Source of the DNA: CAYWLQ01 sp964458775
GTDB taxonomy: Bacteria > Myxococcota_A > Polyangia > JAAYKL01
Direction of reading: 5' to 3'
NCBI GenBank assembly: GCA_964458775.1
Contig: CAYWLQ010000150.1
Coordinates: forward strand, 1-14,035
DNA length: 14,035 bases
The notes beneath the pieces are model-generated. The model was given only the letters and a program-made list of their open reading frames with translations, was not told the origin of the DNA and ran no database searches. Shown one piece after another: positions 7,261 through 13,979 of this stretch (within the stretch, counting starts at the first letter, position 1; each line of letters opens with the position of its first letter). The position numbers and the translations under genes were made by a program.

Positions 7261-8784
7261 ATGAATGTTTCGGTAAATTGTGCAGCTTTGGCCGGAGTTC
7301 GTGCCGACTTTGTTGCGGTTGAAGTTGATCTCGCTTTTGGGCTTCCTTCTTTTTCTATCGTGGGCTTGCCGGAAGGAGCAGTAAAAGAATCCAAGGTAAG
7401 AGTTCAGGCCGCTCTTAACAACTGCGGATATGCTGTTCCTCCTCGGCGTATAACCGTTAATTTGGCACCGGCAGATTTAAAGAAATCGGGCACCGCCTTT
7501 GATTTGCCTATTGCACTTGGAATGTTAGCGGGTGCGGGGCTTATTCCTCCTGAGCGATTGAACAATATGCTTATCATCGGCGAGTTGGGTCTTGACGGTA
7601 CTTGTCGTCCGGTTCCCGGTGTTTTGCCGTATGCCATGCTCACAAAACAAATGAAATGCTCAATGATGTTTGTTCCAACAGACAATGCAGCCGAAGCTGC
7701 TGTAGTCGAAGATATATCGGTTTTACCGGTATCCAGTCTTGTTGAAGCAGTTATGCATCTCAGCGACCAAATACAAATTAAGCCCTTTCCTTTTACCGGC
7801 ATCGATTTATCCGTTGGCCGAAGCGATGTTGATATGGAAGATATTCGCGGTCAAGAAAATGCCAAACGTGCTTTGGAGGTTGCTGCGGCAGGTGCTCATA
7901 ATGCGATTATGATCGGCCCTCCCGGATCGGGAAAAACAATGCTGGCGAGAAGGCTTGCCACTGTTATGCCTCCTTTGACATTTGAAGAAATGCTGGAAGT
8001 TTCGGCTGCTCATTCTGTGTTGGGTCTAACAGGAGCTTCTTGTCCTCTTATTGTCAGACGTCCGTTCAGAGCGCCGCATCATACTGTTTCGGATGCCGGA
8101 TTGGTGGGCGGCAGCAATCCTCCTCGTCCGGGAGAAGTATCTTTGGCCCATGACGGCGTGTTGTTCTTGGATGAGCTGCCTGAATTTAAACGACATGTAC
8201 TTGAGGTTTTAAGAGAGCCTTTGGAAGAAGGAGAAATTACCATTTCCAGGGCCGGCGGGCGAATGACCTTTCCTGCACAATTTACTCTGGTGGCAAGTAT
8301 GAATCCTTGCCCATGCGGATATTTGGGTTCTCCTGATCGCAACTGCGTATGTCCTCCGTCTGCTGTGGAACGATATCGCGGTCGTATTTCGGGACCGCTC
8401 TTGGACCGAATCGATCTTCATATCGATGTACCTTCAGTTCCTGTTCGAGAATTGAGCCGTCGTTCGGGTGGAGAAACCTCAGATGAAATTAGAAAGAGAG
8501 TAATTCATGCCAGGGAGATTCAAGCGAATCGTTTTCAGGGAACAAAAGCCAGAGCAAACAGTCAAATGAATCTCAAACAAATTCAAGAATATTGTCAACT
8601 GAGCGAGAGCAGTCGAACCTTGCTGGAAAGAGCGGTAGAACGTTTGGGACTTTCGGCACGCGCCTATGCTCGCATTCTAAAAGTTTCGAGAACCATCGCA
8701 GATCTTGCAGGCGAAGAAGAAATATCCTCAGCTCATTTGGCAGAGGCAATAGGATATCGAACATTGGATCGCAAGACGGTCTAG
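7261..8784 (+). CDS. comM: ComM/YifB-family Mg-chelatase-like AAA+ ATPase
   Basis: The 507-residue protein belongs to the YifB/ComM family. In naturally transformable gammaproteobacteria, ComM is a hexameric helicase that drives branch migration during integration of incoming DNA; the role here is inferred from the family. The N-terminal Lon-protease-like domain (about 1-165) includes FSIVGLPEGAVKESKVRV (31-48) and PADLKKSGTAFDLPIALG (70-87). The Mg-chelatase AAA+ domain has a Walker A GPPGSGKT (219-226), RAPHHTVSDAGLVGG (270-284), a Walker B VLFLDELPEF (300-309) and the Cys-rich NPCPCG...NCVCPP (348-366) typical of the family. The C-terminal domain includes LGLSARAYARILKVSRTIADLAG, the usual family ending. 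The start at 7261 has GAGGTGA about 5 bases upstream. recA starts 63 bases after its stop, on the same strand. Confidence 0.93.
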   Translation: MNVSVNCAALAGVRADFVAVEVDLAFGLPSFSIVGLPEGAVKESKVRVQAALNNCGYAVPPRRITVNLAPADLKKSGTAFDLPIALGMLAGAGLIPPERLNNMLIIGELGLDGTCRPVPGVLPYAMLTKQMKCSMMFVPTDNAAEAAVVEDISVLPVSSLVEAVMHLSDQIQIKPFPFTGIDLSVGRSDVDMEDIRGQENAKRALEVAAAGAHNAIMIGPPGSGKTMLARRLATVMPPLTFEEMLEVSAAHSVLGLTGASCPLIVRRPFRAPHHTVSDAGLVGGSNPPRPGEVSLAHDGVLFLDELPEFKRHVLEVLREPLEEGEITISRAGGRMTFPAQFTLVASMNPCPCGYLGSPDRNCVCPPSAVERYRGRISGPLLDRIDLHIDVPSVPVRELSRRSGGETSDEIRKRVIHAREIQANRFQGTKARANSQMNLKQIQEYCQLSESSRTLLERAVERLGLSARAYARILKVSRTIADLAGEEEISSAHLAEAIGYRTLDRKTV

Positions 8785-8847
8785 CGGTCCCAATAAATGC
8801 AAGCCCGAAATATCGAGGCTTTGCTTTAGAGAAAAGGAGAAGCAGTA

Positions 8848-9924
8848 ATGTCTATAAAAGACAAATTTTCCAGTTTAAAAGAAGTATTTCAAAACATCGA
8901 AAAACAATTCGGAGAAGGTGCTATCATGCGATTGGGCAGCGCTCCCAGCGGAATGAAGGTTCCGTCATTCAGCTCCGGCTCTCTCGGGCTCGATATCGCT
9001 CTTGGAATAGGCGGATATCCAAGAGGTCGCATAGTAGAGATTTACGGTCCTGAGTCATCCGGGAAGACTACATTGACACTGCATGCGGCGGCCGAAATTC
9101 AAAAATCCGGCGGAATATGCGCTTTTGTTGACGCAGAACATGCCCTAGACGTTACCTATGCGAAAAAACTGGGTGTGGATGTAAATGAGCTTTTGGTATC
9201 ACAGCCGGATTACGGAGAACAGGCTCTTGAAATTACTGAACGGCTTGTCAGCTCAGGAGCAGTTGAATTGGTGGTGGTAGACTCTGTGGCTGCTTTGACT
9301 CCCAAAGCTGAAATCGAAGGTGAAATGGGAGATCATCATGTCGGTTTACAAGCTCGCATGATGAGTCAAGCTATGAGAAAATTGACCGCTGCCGCCCATA
9401 AAACAAATACCACAATTGTTTTTATTAATCAGATAAGACAAAAAATAGGCGTACAGTTCGGAAGCCCCGAAACCACTACCGGCGGTAATGCACTTAAGTT
9501 TTACGCATCGGTTCGTTTAGATGTAAGACGGTCCGCCAAACTCAAAGACAAGAAAAATCCTGATGAAATTATTGGAGTAAATACCGTAGTTAAGGTGGTA
9601 AAAAATAAAATGGCGCCGCCTTTTAGACAAGCCGAATTTGAGATTCTTTTCGGTCAAGGAATTAACACTGTTGCTGAGGTGCTGGACCAAGCTTCATTAC
9701 TAGATATCTTGCAAAAATCCGGTGCGCACTATTCCATGGAAGGTGTCAAGCTGGGACACGGACGCGATAATGCTCTTCAGTATTTGGAGGAACATAAAGA
9801 AATAGTTGACAGTTTGAGAGAGCAAATACTTAAAATTAGACTAAATAACAAAGAAGATTCTGTTCCCTCACAGGCATCAGCATCAGACGGTTCATCCGAA
9901 AAAAAAGGCGGGAAAGCAGCTTGA
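8848..9924 (+). CDS. recA: Recombinase RecA
   Basis: RecA forms ATP-dependent filaments on single-stranded DNA, carries out strand exchange and activates LexA cleavage. The 358-residue protein is full length. Walker A GPESSGKTT is at 67-75, the catalytic glutamate lies in DAEHALD (residue 97), Walker B is LVVVDS at 141-146, loop L1 is around EGEMGDHHVG (157-166), and loop L2 includes NQIRQKIGVQFGSPETTTGG (194-213). The tail beyond residue 335 is Ser/Ala/Lys-rich and ends basic, unlike the strongly acidic tail of E. coli RecA. AAAAGGAGAA sits directly before the ATG at 8848. The 63 bases separating it from the comM-like gene contain no operator that I recognise (no CTG-N10-CAG and no GAAC-N4-GTTC), so transcription may come from further upstream. 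recX does not follow. Confidence 0.98.
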   Translation: MSIKDKFSSLKEVFQNIEKQFGEGAIMRLGSAPSGMKVPSFSSGSLGLDIALGIGGYPRGRIVEIYGPESSGKTTLTLHAAAEIQKSGGICAFVDAEHALDVTYAKKLGVDVNELLVSQPDYGEQALEITERLVSSGAVELVVVDSVAALTPKAEIEGEMGDHHVGLQARMMSQAMRKLTAAAHKTNTTIVFINQIRQKIGVQFGSPETTTGGNALKFYASVRLDVRRSAKLKDKKNPDEIIGVNTVVKVVKNKMAPPFRQAEFEILFGQGINTVAEVLDQASLLDILQKSGAHYSMEGVKLGHGRDNALQYLEEHKEIVDSLREQILKIRLNNKEDSVPSQASASDGSSEKKGGKAA

Positions 9925-10009
9925 GGTAAAAAAATGCAATTGCTCTTTTAAAAATCACAGCGGTTTGCTTGTTCAGTTGCTTTTCCCTTCACTGTATGGT
10001 TTGAATACT

Positions 10010-10047
10010 CGGCCTTAATAAGGGGACAAAAAGCTTTCCTGAGGCCG
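10010..10047. promoter_or_regulatory. Inverted repeat upstream of the small coiled-coil gene
   Basis: CGGCCT at 10010-10015 and AGGCCG at 10042-10047 are perfect 6-base arms with a 26-base interval that includes a smaller palindrome (CCTTAATAAGG). The right arm lies immediately 5' of the GAGGAGA ribosome binding site of the next gene. If transcribed it could fold next to the translation start. It lacks a T-tract, so a recA terminator is not supported. Confidence 0.3.
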
Positions 10048-10061
10048 TGAGGAGATCTTCA

Positions 10062-10349
10062 ATGATAAAAATGATTAAATCCATGGCAATGGATCAATGT
10101 AAAGCGGTTATGCAATCAGAGACGGTATCAAAGATTCTGGCCAGCGAACAAGTCGGTTCAGTAATCGAAAAGGCCATGACAGTTCCGTTTAAGATTTCAG
10201 AAGCCGTTGCAACCAAAAAAGAAAAGTTGGTTGAAATGTTTGACCTCGCCACCAAGGCAGATATGGATGAGCTTCGCCGCTCAATGTCTCAAATGGAAGA
10301 AACATTGCAAACACTTCAGAATAATTGCGGTAATAACGAAAACAAGTAG
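10062..10349 (+). CDS. Small coiled-coil protein, phasin-like C-terminal segment
   Basis: This 95-residue protein has no family I can name with certainty. It is almost entirely helical by inspection: an N-terminal amphipathic stretch (MIKMIKSMAMDQCKAVM), a middle segment SVIEKAMTVPFKISEAV, and a C-terminal heptad-like region DLATKADMDELRRSMSQME followed by ETLQTLQNN. A 'T/R-x-D/E-h-x-x-L' turn leading into a short coiled coil is common at the C-terminus of phasins and of UbiK-type accessory proteins, so a granule or membrane-surface associated role is possible but inferred. There is no signal peptide and no transmembrane segment. I chose ATG 10062 because GAGGAGA (10049-10055) is correctly spaced for it; the upstream in-frame GTG at 10047 overlaps that site. 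It lies 27 bases before the radical SAM gene. Confidence 0.72.
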   Translation: MIKMIKSMAMDQCKAVMQSETVSKILASEQVGSVIEKAMTVPFKISEAVATKKEKLVEMFDLATKADMDELRRSMSQMEETLQTLQNNCGNNENK

Positions 10350-10376
10350 ATGCTTTATATTTTCTAGAACCGTTAT

Positions 10377-11270
10377 ATGGTAACAGCAGACATTGCCAAA
10401 TATATAGAACACTGTGAGCTTTGTCCGAGAAAATGCGGCGCTAATAGGTTAATCGGAAATACAGGGCCTTGCGGTGCCGGCTCACAAGCTCGACTAGCCA
10501 GTGCCGTCATTCATAAGGGAGAAGAGCCGCCTATTAGCGGTATTAGGGGTTCTGCGACCTTCTTTTTTAGTCATTGCCCATTGTCCTGTGTTTTTTGCCA
10601 AAATTTTCCGATAAGCCAATTAGGTCACGGAAAAGACGTAACTGTAGAGTACATAGCTGAACGTATGTGTCGTTTGGCTTCGCGGGGAGCCCATAATATA
10701 AATATCGTTACCGGTACTCAGTTTGCTCCTCATATTGTAGCAGCAGTAAGGGAAGCCAGAAAAATAGGACTGACTGTTCCGGTTGTCTGGAATACTTCGG
10801 GTTATGAAACTCAAGACACAATTGATCTTTTAAAAAACACAGTAGACATCTATCTTACTGATGTAAAGTATGCTGACAACAAGGTTGCAAAAGAATTATC
10901 AGATGCAGATAACTACTTTGAGATTTCTCTAGACGCTGCCCGAAGAATGCTCGATCAGGTAGGTTATCTTCAAGTCAATGACGAAGGAATCGGCATCAAG
11001 GGAATAATAGTGAGGCATTTGGTTCTGCCTCAAAATCTTTCTCAAACCGCTGAGGTAATGTCTGCAATACGCGACCAACTGGGAGCCGAAATATCTGTCA
11101 GCTTGATGGGACAGTATTTTCCGGCTTTTCGCGCCAAAGAAATACCGTGTTTATCGCGAAGCATTACTCACGAAGAGTACGACAATGCCGAACAGGCTGT
11201 ATTAAACTCAGGTCTTGAAGAAGGCTGGTTTCAGAACATGGAAAACCCCGAAGGCTCTAGAGGCGCATGA
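10377..11270 (+). CDS. Radical SAM protein of the PflX type (pyruvate formate-lyase activase-like)
   Basis: The 297-residue protein contains the radical SAM cluster motif CPLSCVFC, with Cys67, Cys71 and Cys74 (CX3CX2C) that bind a 4Fe-4S cluster and S-adenosylmethionine. Upstream is a second Cys set, CELCPRKC (13-20) and Cys32 in GPCGAG, which characterises the PflX/COG1313 group and may bind another cluster or metal. Further family features are NIVTGTQFAPHI (109-120), VVWNTSGYE (136-144), DIYLTDVKYAD (157-167) and VRHLVLPQN (212-220). Its substrate is not known from the family; similarity to glycyl-radical enzyme activases does not prove that function, and no glycyl-radical enzyme gene is nearby. 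An in-frame stop at 10365 limits the N-terminus, so ATG 10377 is the only likely start despite a poor Shine-Dalgarno site. Confidence 0.88.
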   Translation: MVTADIAKYIEHCELCPRKCGANRLIGNTGPCGAGSQARLASAVIHKGEEPPISGIRGSATFFFSHCPLSCVFCQNFPISQLGHGKDVTVEYIAERMCRLASRGAHNINIVTGTQFAPHIVAAVREARKIGLTVPVVWNTSGYETQDTIDLLKNTVDIYLTDVKYADNKVAKELSDADNYFEISLDAARRMLDQVGYLQVNDEGIGIKGIIVRHLVLPQNLSQTAEVMSAIRDQLGAEISVSLMGQYFPAFRAKEIPCLSRSITHEEYDNAEQAVLNSGLEEGWFQNMENPEGSRGA

Positions 11271-11422
11271 CATCTGTTTTATCGCTGGAAATACCTGTGC
11301 TATCTCAATCGAACTAACCAAAGAGACTGAGTGAGTGTGAGGCCGACTTGAAAGTGCCCGTGCAAATTGTCTACAAATATGCAACAGAAGTATTACAAAA
11401 ATGACTTCAAGCTCTGTAGATA

Positions 11423-11451
11423 TTCTAAAGGCTGTAATATGGTGGTATAAT
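11423..11451 (+). promoter_or_regulatory. Extended -10 promoter for the lipoprotein gene
   Basis: TATAAT at 11446-11451 is a perfect sigma-70 -10 hexamer and is preceded by TGG (11443-11445), making an extended -10 element. The -35 at 11423-11428 (TTCTAA, 17-base spacer) is weak, as is usual for extended -10 promoters. Initiation near 11458 would give a leader of roughly 90 bases before the ATG at 11546. Confidence 0.6.
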
Positions 11452-11545
11452 CCTTAACACGGAGACGATGGAACGCTGCCCGCAATGATGCAGACGGTCC
11501 CGGTATCGAGATTGATGTTTGGTAAGAAAAAAAGGAGAATCAGCA

Positions 11546-12271
11546 ATGAAAAGAATATGTATATTTTTTTTGGGGGATATAGCGGCGATATTTACTTTTT
11601 TTCTTTTCATGCCTGCTTGCTCAGAAGATTTAAAGACTGTAGGTTCAAATGCCGTTTACAATGAGATAGACTCAGACACAGAAAGCCAACACAGTGATTC
11701 TGAGCTTGTTAGTCAATGTGAAATGAACGAGGATTATCGAGCAATTTTAGCACAAAAAATTAATCTTAAAGAGAGCTGTTATTTTTCAGAAAAGAAATTC
11801 ATTAGCTGTGTAACGGATGAGATTGATTGTGACGCAGCAATAGGGTATGCACGCGATCCAGAAACGAATGAGTGTTATATGTTTCCGGACCTCTGCTTTC
11901 CGGGCGGTTGGATCGAAGATTCAAGCTGTTCTTTGACATCAGTATTGCCGTGTTCCTATGAACAAGATTCAGATTTTGCGTTAGATACAGATTCAATACT
12001 ATGTGTAGATGAGCCTTCCATGGACGATTGCCGGGCAGCATTCAGCTGTAATTTGATAATAGGCAGGAAAGCAGATGTCACAAATAACTGTTATTCAAAA
12101 GAAGAATTGTACTTGGGCTGCCGCTCAGGGGAGATTGATTGTGACGCAGCAATAGGGTATGCACGCGATCCAGAAACGAATGAGTGTTATATGTTTCCGG
12201 ACCTCTGCTTGCCTGCCGGTTGGATTGCTACTGAAGATTGCATTACTTCATCTATAGACTTTTGCAAATAA
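11546..12271 (+). CDS. Secreted lipoprotein with two Cys-rich 'YARDPETNEC' modules
   Basis: This 241-residue protein starts at ATG 11546, which has AAAGGAG just upstream; an in-frame TTG at 11519 gives a longer reading but has no ribosome site. The N-terminus is a lipoprotein signal: KR at 2-3, a hydrophobic core to residue 22, then the lipobox MPAC with Cys25 as the lipidated residue. An Asp/Ser/Thr-rich spacer (IDSDTESQHSDSEL) follows, probably a flexible surface linker. Two homologous Cys-rich modules then occur. Each has the order C-x(n)-C-Y-x(n)-C-x(n)-CDAAIGYARDPETNEC-YMFPDLC-PxGWI-x(n)-C, with even spacing that suggests disulfides. Similar 'ARDP-T-EC-FP-C-P-GW' modules are, as I recall, common in extracellular proteins of myxobacteria-like lineages. 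Function is unknown. The shared module core is identical at the DNA level over 80 bases. Confidence 0.85.
   Translation: MKRICIFFLGDIAAIFTFFLFMPACSEDLKTVGSNAVYNEIDSDTESQHSDSELVSQCEMNEDYRAILAQKINLKESCYFSEKKFISCVTDEIDCDAAIGYARDPETNECYMFPDLCFPGGWIEDSSCSLTSVLPCSYEQDSDFALDTDSILCVDEPSMDDCRAAFSCNLIIGRKADVTNNCYSKEELYLGCRSGEIDCDAAIGYARDPETNECYMFPDLCLPAGWIATEDCITSSIDFCK
11819..11898 (+). repeat. 80-base perfect direct repeat, copy 1 (inside the lipoprotein gene)
   Basis: This copy begins GAGATTGATTGTGACGCAGC and ends CTCTGCTT. It is identical base for base to 12131-12210 and in the same reading frame, encoding EIDCDAAIGYARDPETNECY plus MFPDLC. The bases immediately on both sides differ between the copies. 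Confidence 0.95.
12131..12210 (+). repeat. 80-base perfect direct repeat, copy 2 (inside the lipoprotein gene)
   Basis: This is the second identical copy, 312 bases (104 codons) downstream of the first. Synonymous positions are also identical, while flanking module sequence keeps only the Cys pattern and scattered residues. Confidence 0.95.
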
Positions 12272-12354
12272 GCACAAATCTTGCGGATTTATAACCGGGT
12301 AATTTATGACAAGCGTTGTACTTGTAAGACTGTCGACTTTGACAAGAAATATAG

Positions 12355-12386
12355 AAGATTGTCTGTAGGAATCTTACCCCTTTTTT
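12355..12386 (+). terminator. Possible intrinsic terminator downstream of the lipoprotein gene
   Basis: A 6-base inverted repeat AAGATT (12355-12360) and AATCTT (12370-12375) with a 9-base loop is followed after ACCCC by six Ts (12381-12386). The helix is AT-rich and the T-run is offset by five bases, so efficiency would be modest. It is about 85 bases after the stop codon. Confidence 0.35.
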
Positions 12387-12452
12387 ACTTAAGGCTCTTG
12401 TCCTACATGTCCCAGTTTGCCTAGCGTCAAACGCTTGAGGAATTACATCTGA

Positions 12453-12477
12453 TTGACAGCAGAAATCTTTTTAAAAT
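12453..12477 (+). promoter_or_regulatory. Possible promoter for the DMT transporter gene
   Basis: TTGACA at 12453-12458 is a perfect -35 hexamer about 65 bases before the transporter ATG. The best -10-like hexamer, TAAAAT at 12472-12477, is only 13 bases away, shorter than normal. At standard spacing only T/A-rich sequence is present. The -35 match is seen directly; promoter function is inferred. Confidence 0.3.
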
Positions 12478-12523
12478 TTTACAAAATAGTGTATGTCCGC
12501 TTTGGCATTTGGAGAATAAACTT

Positions 12524-13426
12524 ATGTGGCTTTTACTCTGTGTTGCGTCTGCGGTTGTTCTCGGTATTTATGATGTTTTTAAAAAGTGGTCTGTAAGAGA
12601 TAATGCTCCTCTTCTTGTTTTATTTCTTTCTGTCTGTGCCGGAACGCTCATAACGTTACCGGTATTTATGTTATCATTGCTTAACCCTGAAACAGCTTCC
12701 GCTGCAGGTTTATTCTGTAGAAATTTGTTATCAGAAGAGCACTTGATGGTTTTTTGCAAATCGGTATTGGTTTCGGTTTCTTGGATTTCTGCTTTTTTCG
12801 CACTCAAGCATTTGCCGATTTCAATAGTAACACCCATAAGAGCATCAGCGCCCCTTTGGACTCTGTTGGGAGCGATAATTTTGTTAAACGAAAATTTGTC
12901 TCCATCTCAGTGGGCCGGAATATCGACTATTCTTTTTTCTTACTTTGTTTTTTCCCTTGTCGGCAAAAAAGAAGGCATATTCTTCTTAAAAAACAAATGG
13001 GTTCTACTGGTGTTCACAGCTACTCTTACAGGGGCAGCAAGTGCGCTATATGATAAGTATTTGCTGAGAAATGCAAAGATAGACCCGATATCGCTGCAGG
13101 TTTGGTTTTCTTTCTATCTTGTCGGAGTTATCGGCACAGCCGCAAGTGTTGTCTATATTTTCAATAAAAAAAGCTTTGAAGCTTTTAAATGGCGTAAAAG
13201 CATTTTAACAGTAGGAATACTTCTAATAGTCGCAGATTACTTATACTTTAGAGCTTTAGGAATGGAAGGAGCCCTAATATCCGTAATCTCCACGGTTCGA
13301 AGAAGCAGCGTGATAATTTCATTTATTGTCGGCGGTCTGATCTTTAAAGAAAAGAACAAAAGAATAAAAGCCTTACCGCTGGCGGGTGTGCTAATCGGTG
13401 TGGTTCTTCTAATAAAATCGCATTAA
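12524..13426 (+). CDS. DMT-superfamily (EamA) membrane transporter
   Basis: The protein is 300 residues and almost entirely hydrophobic, with about ten predicted membrane spans arranged as two EamA halves, as in the drug/metabolite transporter superfamily. The first half opens with LLLCVASAVVLGIYDVFKKW and contains the conserved SIVTPIRASAPLWTLLGAIILLNENLSPSQWAG pattern in two short parts (PIRASAPLW, then LLNENLSPSQWAG). The second half repeats it as VISTVRRSSVIISFIVGG and then FKEKNKRIKALPLAGVLIG. Members export or exchange small metabolites, amino acids or sugars; substrate is not predictable. I chose ATG 12524 because GGAG at 12511-12514 is correctly placed; the upstream in-frame TTG at 12509 overlaps that site. 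A hairpin begins 8 bases after the stop. Confidence 0.9.
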   Translation: MWLLLCVASAVVLGIYDVFKKWSVRDNAPLLVLFLSVCAGTLITLPVFMLSLLNPETASAAGLFCRNLLSEEHLMVFCKSVLVSVSWISAFFALKHLPISIVTPIRASAPLWTLLGAIILLNENLSPSQWAGISTILFSYFVFSLVGKKEGIFFLKNKWVLLVFTATLTGAASALYDKYLLRNAKIDPISLQVWFSFYLVGVIGTAASVVYIFNKKSFEAFKWRKSILTVGILLIVADYLYFRALGMEGALISVISTVRRSSVIISFIVGGLIFKEKNKRIKALPLAGVLIGVVLLIKSH

Positions 13427-13433
13427 AAAACCG

Positions 13434-13457
13434 AGTTCTCAAAACGCTTTGAGAGCT
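13434..13457. terminator. Hairpin after the transporter gene, possible terminator
   Basis: AGTTCTCAAA (13434-13443) pairs with TTTGAGAGCT (13448-13457) around a 4-base loop, a 10-base stem with one G-U pair. No T-run follows on the plus strand. On the minus strand six Ts follow after a 5-6 base offset (13425-13430 are As on plus), so it may act mainly against antisense transcription or as an mRNA 3' end stabiliser. Confidence 0.4.
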
Positions 13458-13490
13458 ACCTAAAATCCGGATCCGGTCGTGCCTTTGTAT

Positions 13491-13535
13491 CGAAAGTCTA
13501 AGATCTCGCCGTAGCCTGAAAGGCGGAGGCGGACC
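13491..13535 (+). repeat. Diverged dispersed repeat, copy A
   Basis: This matches 13748-13788 with small gaps. Both contain CGA(A)AGTC, then GATCTCGCCG, then AGCCT, and end GGCGGACC. The similarity suggests two old copies of one intergenic element flanking the tandem array. Confidence 0.6.
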
Positions 13536-13565
13536 ACAATACCGATACCCGCCCATGCGGATCGC
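13533..13565 (+). repeat. Degenerate outlying copy of the 32-base repeat
   Basis: ACCACAATACCGATACCCGC leads into the intact core CGCCCATGCGGATCGC (13550-13565). Relative to the array unit it has a one-base length difference and a few substitutions, and 37 unrelated bases separate it from the array. Confidence 0.7.
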
Positions 13566-13602
13566 CCAGTTATCATACAGTTATCCGGCATTATGAAAAA
13601 AG

Positions 13603-13698
13603 CCCACAATACCCATGCCGCCCATGCGGATCGCCCCACAATACCCATGCCGCCCATGCGGATCGCCCCACAATACCCATGCCGCCCATGCAGATCGC
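13603..13698 (+). repeat. 32-base tandem repeat, three copies
   Basis: Units run 13603-13634, 13635-13666 and 13667-13698. Each starts CCCACAATACCCATGCCGCC and ends with the core CGCCCATGCGGATCGC. The third has one substitution (G to A in the core). The period is not a multiple of three, so the array is not a protein repeat. There are no spacers between the units, which excludes CRISPR. Each unit carries a small CCGC/GCGG inverted repeat around CCAT. Confidence 0.92.
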
Positions 13699-13747
13699 GG
13701 ACTTTGCCCGCCGTCGCGCTGCGCGCTATGGCGAGGTTTTAGAGCGT

Positions 13748-13788
13748 CGAAGTCGATGATCTCGCCGAAGCCTTGGCGAAGGCGGACC
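13748..13788 (+). repeat. Diverged dispersed repeat, copy B
   Basis: This is the partner of copy A. It includes its own short helix GCCTT (13770-13774) with AAGGC (13779-13783) within TCGCCGAAGCCTTGGCGAAG. Confidence 0.6.
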
Positions 13789-13934
13789 GCTCCTATTGGC
13801 GGCGAATGGGCACAAATTATTTCGCCTTCATTTCGCCGCAGGCCTTTGCTTGTTATTTTTCGCGTAACCAAAAAGAAAATATCTACTTGTAGGACTCACA
13901 GATTGACGTTGTATTGAGTAAAGTCCGCTCTTGA

Positions 13935-13979
13935 GCCCCAAAGGGGCAGTTCCATACTAGCCCGGCGCATCGCGCCGGG
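13935..13979. repeat. Two adjacent GC-rich hairpins
   Basis: The first is GCCCC-AAA-GGGGC at 13935-13947. The second has 8-base perfect arms CCCGGCGC (13961-13968) and GCGCCGGG (13972-13979) around a 3-base loop. Neither is followed directly by a T-run. They may be REP-like palindromes or an RNA 3' end structure for a gene outside the window. Confidence 0.6.

Noticed and set aside
8785..8847. LexA/SOS operator in front of recA
   Set aside because: I found no match to CTG-N10-CAG, GAAC-N4-GTTC or other palindromes of that type. A lineage-specific motif cannot be excluded.
8592..9053. Plus-strand 153-residue open frame spanning the comM-recA junction
   Set aside because: It runs out of frame through the well-supported ends of comM and recA and its product is an Arg/Ser-rich shadow.
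10047..10061. GTG 10047 as start of the small coiled-coil protein
   Set aside because: It overlaps the GAGGAGA ribosome site that serves ATG 10062, and has no site of its own.
11519..11545. Longer lipoprotein reading starting at TTG 11519
   Set aside because: The added residues would precede and weaken the signal peptide, and the AAAGGAG site is positioned for ATG 11546.
11271..11545. Riboswitch or small RNA in the gap before the lipoprotein gene
   Set aside because: Apart from the extended -10 promoter I could not match the leader (about 11458-11545) to any known riboswitch core, and no convincing long helix is visible.
12509..12523. TTG 12509 as start of the DMT transporter
   Set aside because: It overlaps the GGAG site serving ATG 12524, and the first membrane span begins at that ATG.
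13533..13698. CRISPR array
   Set aside because: Units are contiguous without spacers, the period is a constant 32 bases, and no cas gene is present.
13460..13917. Overlapping open frames on both strands in the repeat island (for example minus 13581-13871 and plus 13615-13917)
   Set aside because: They exist because GC-rich repeats lack stop codons. They translate to low-complexity strings, have no ribosome sites and overlap each other in several frames.
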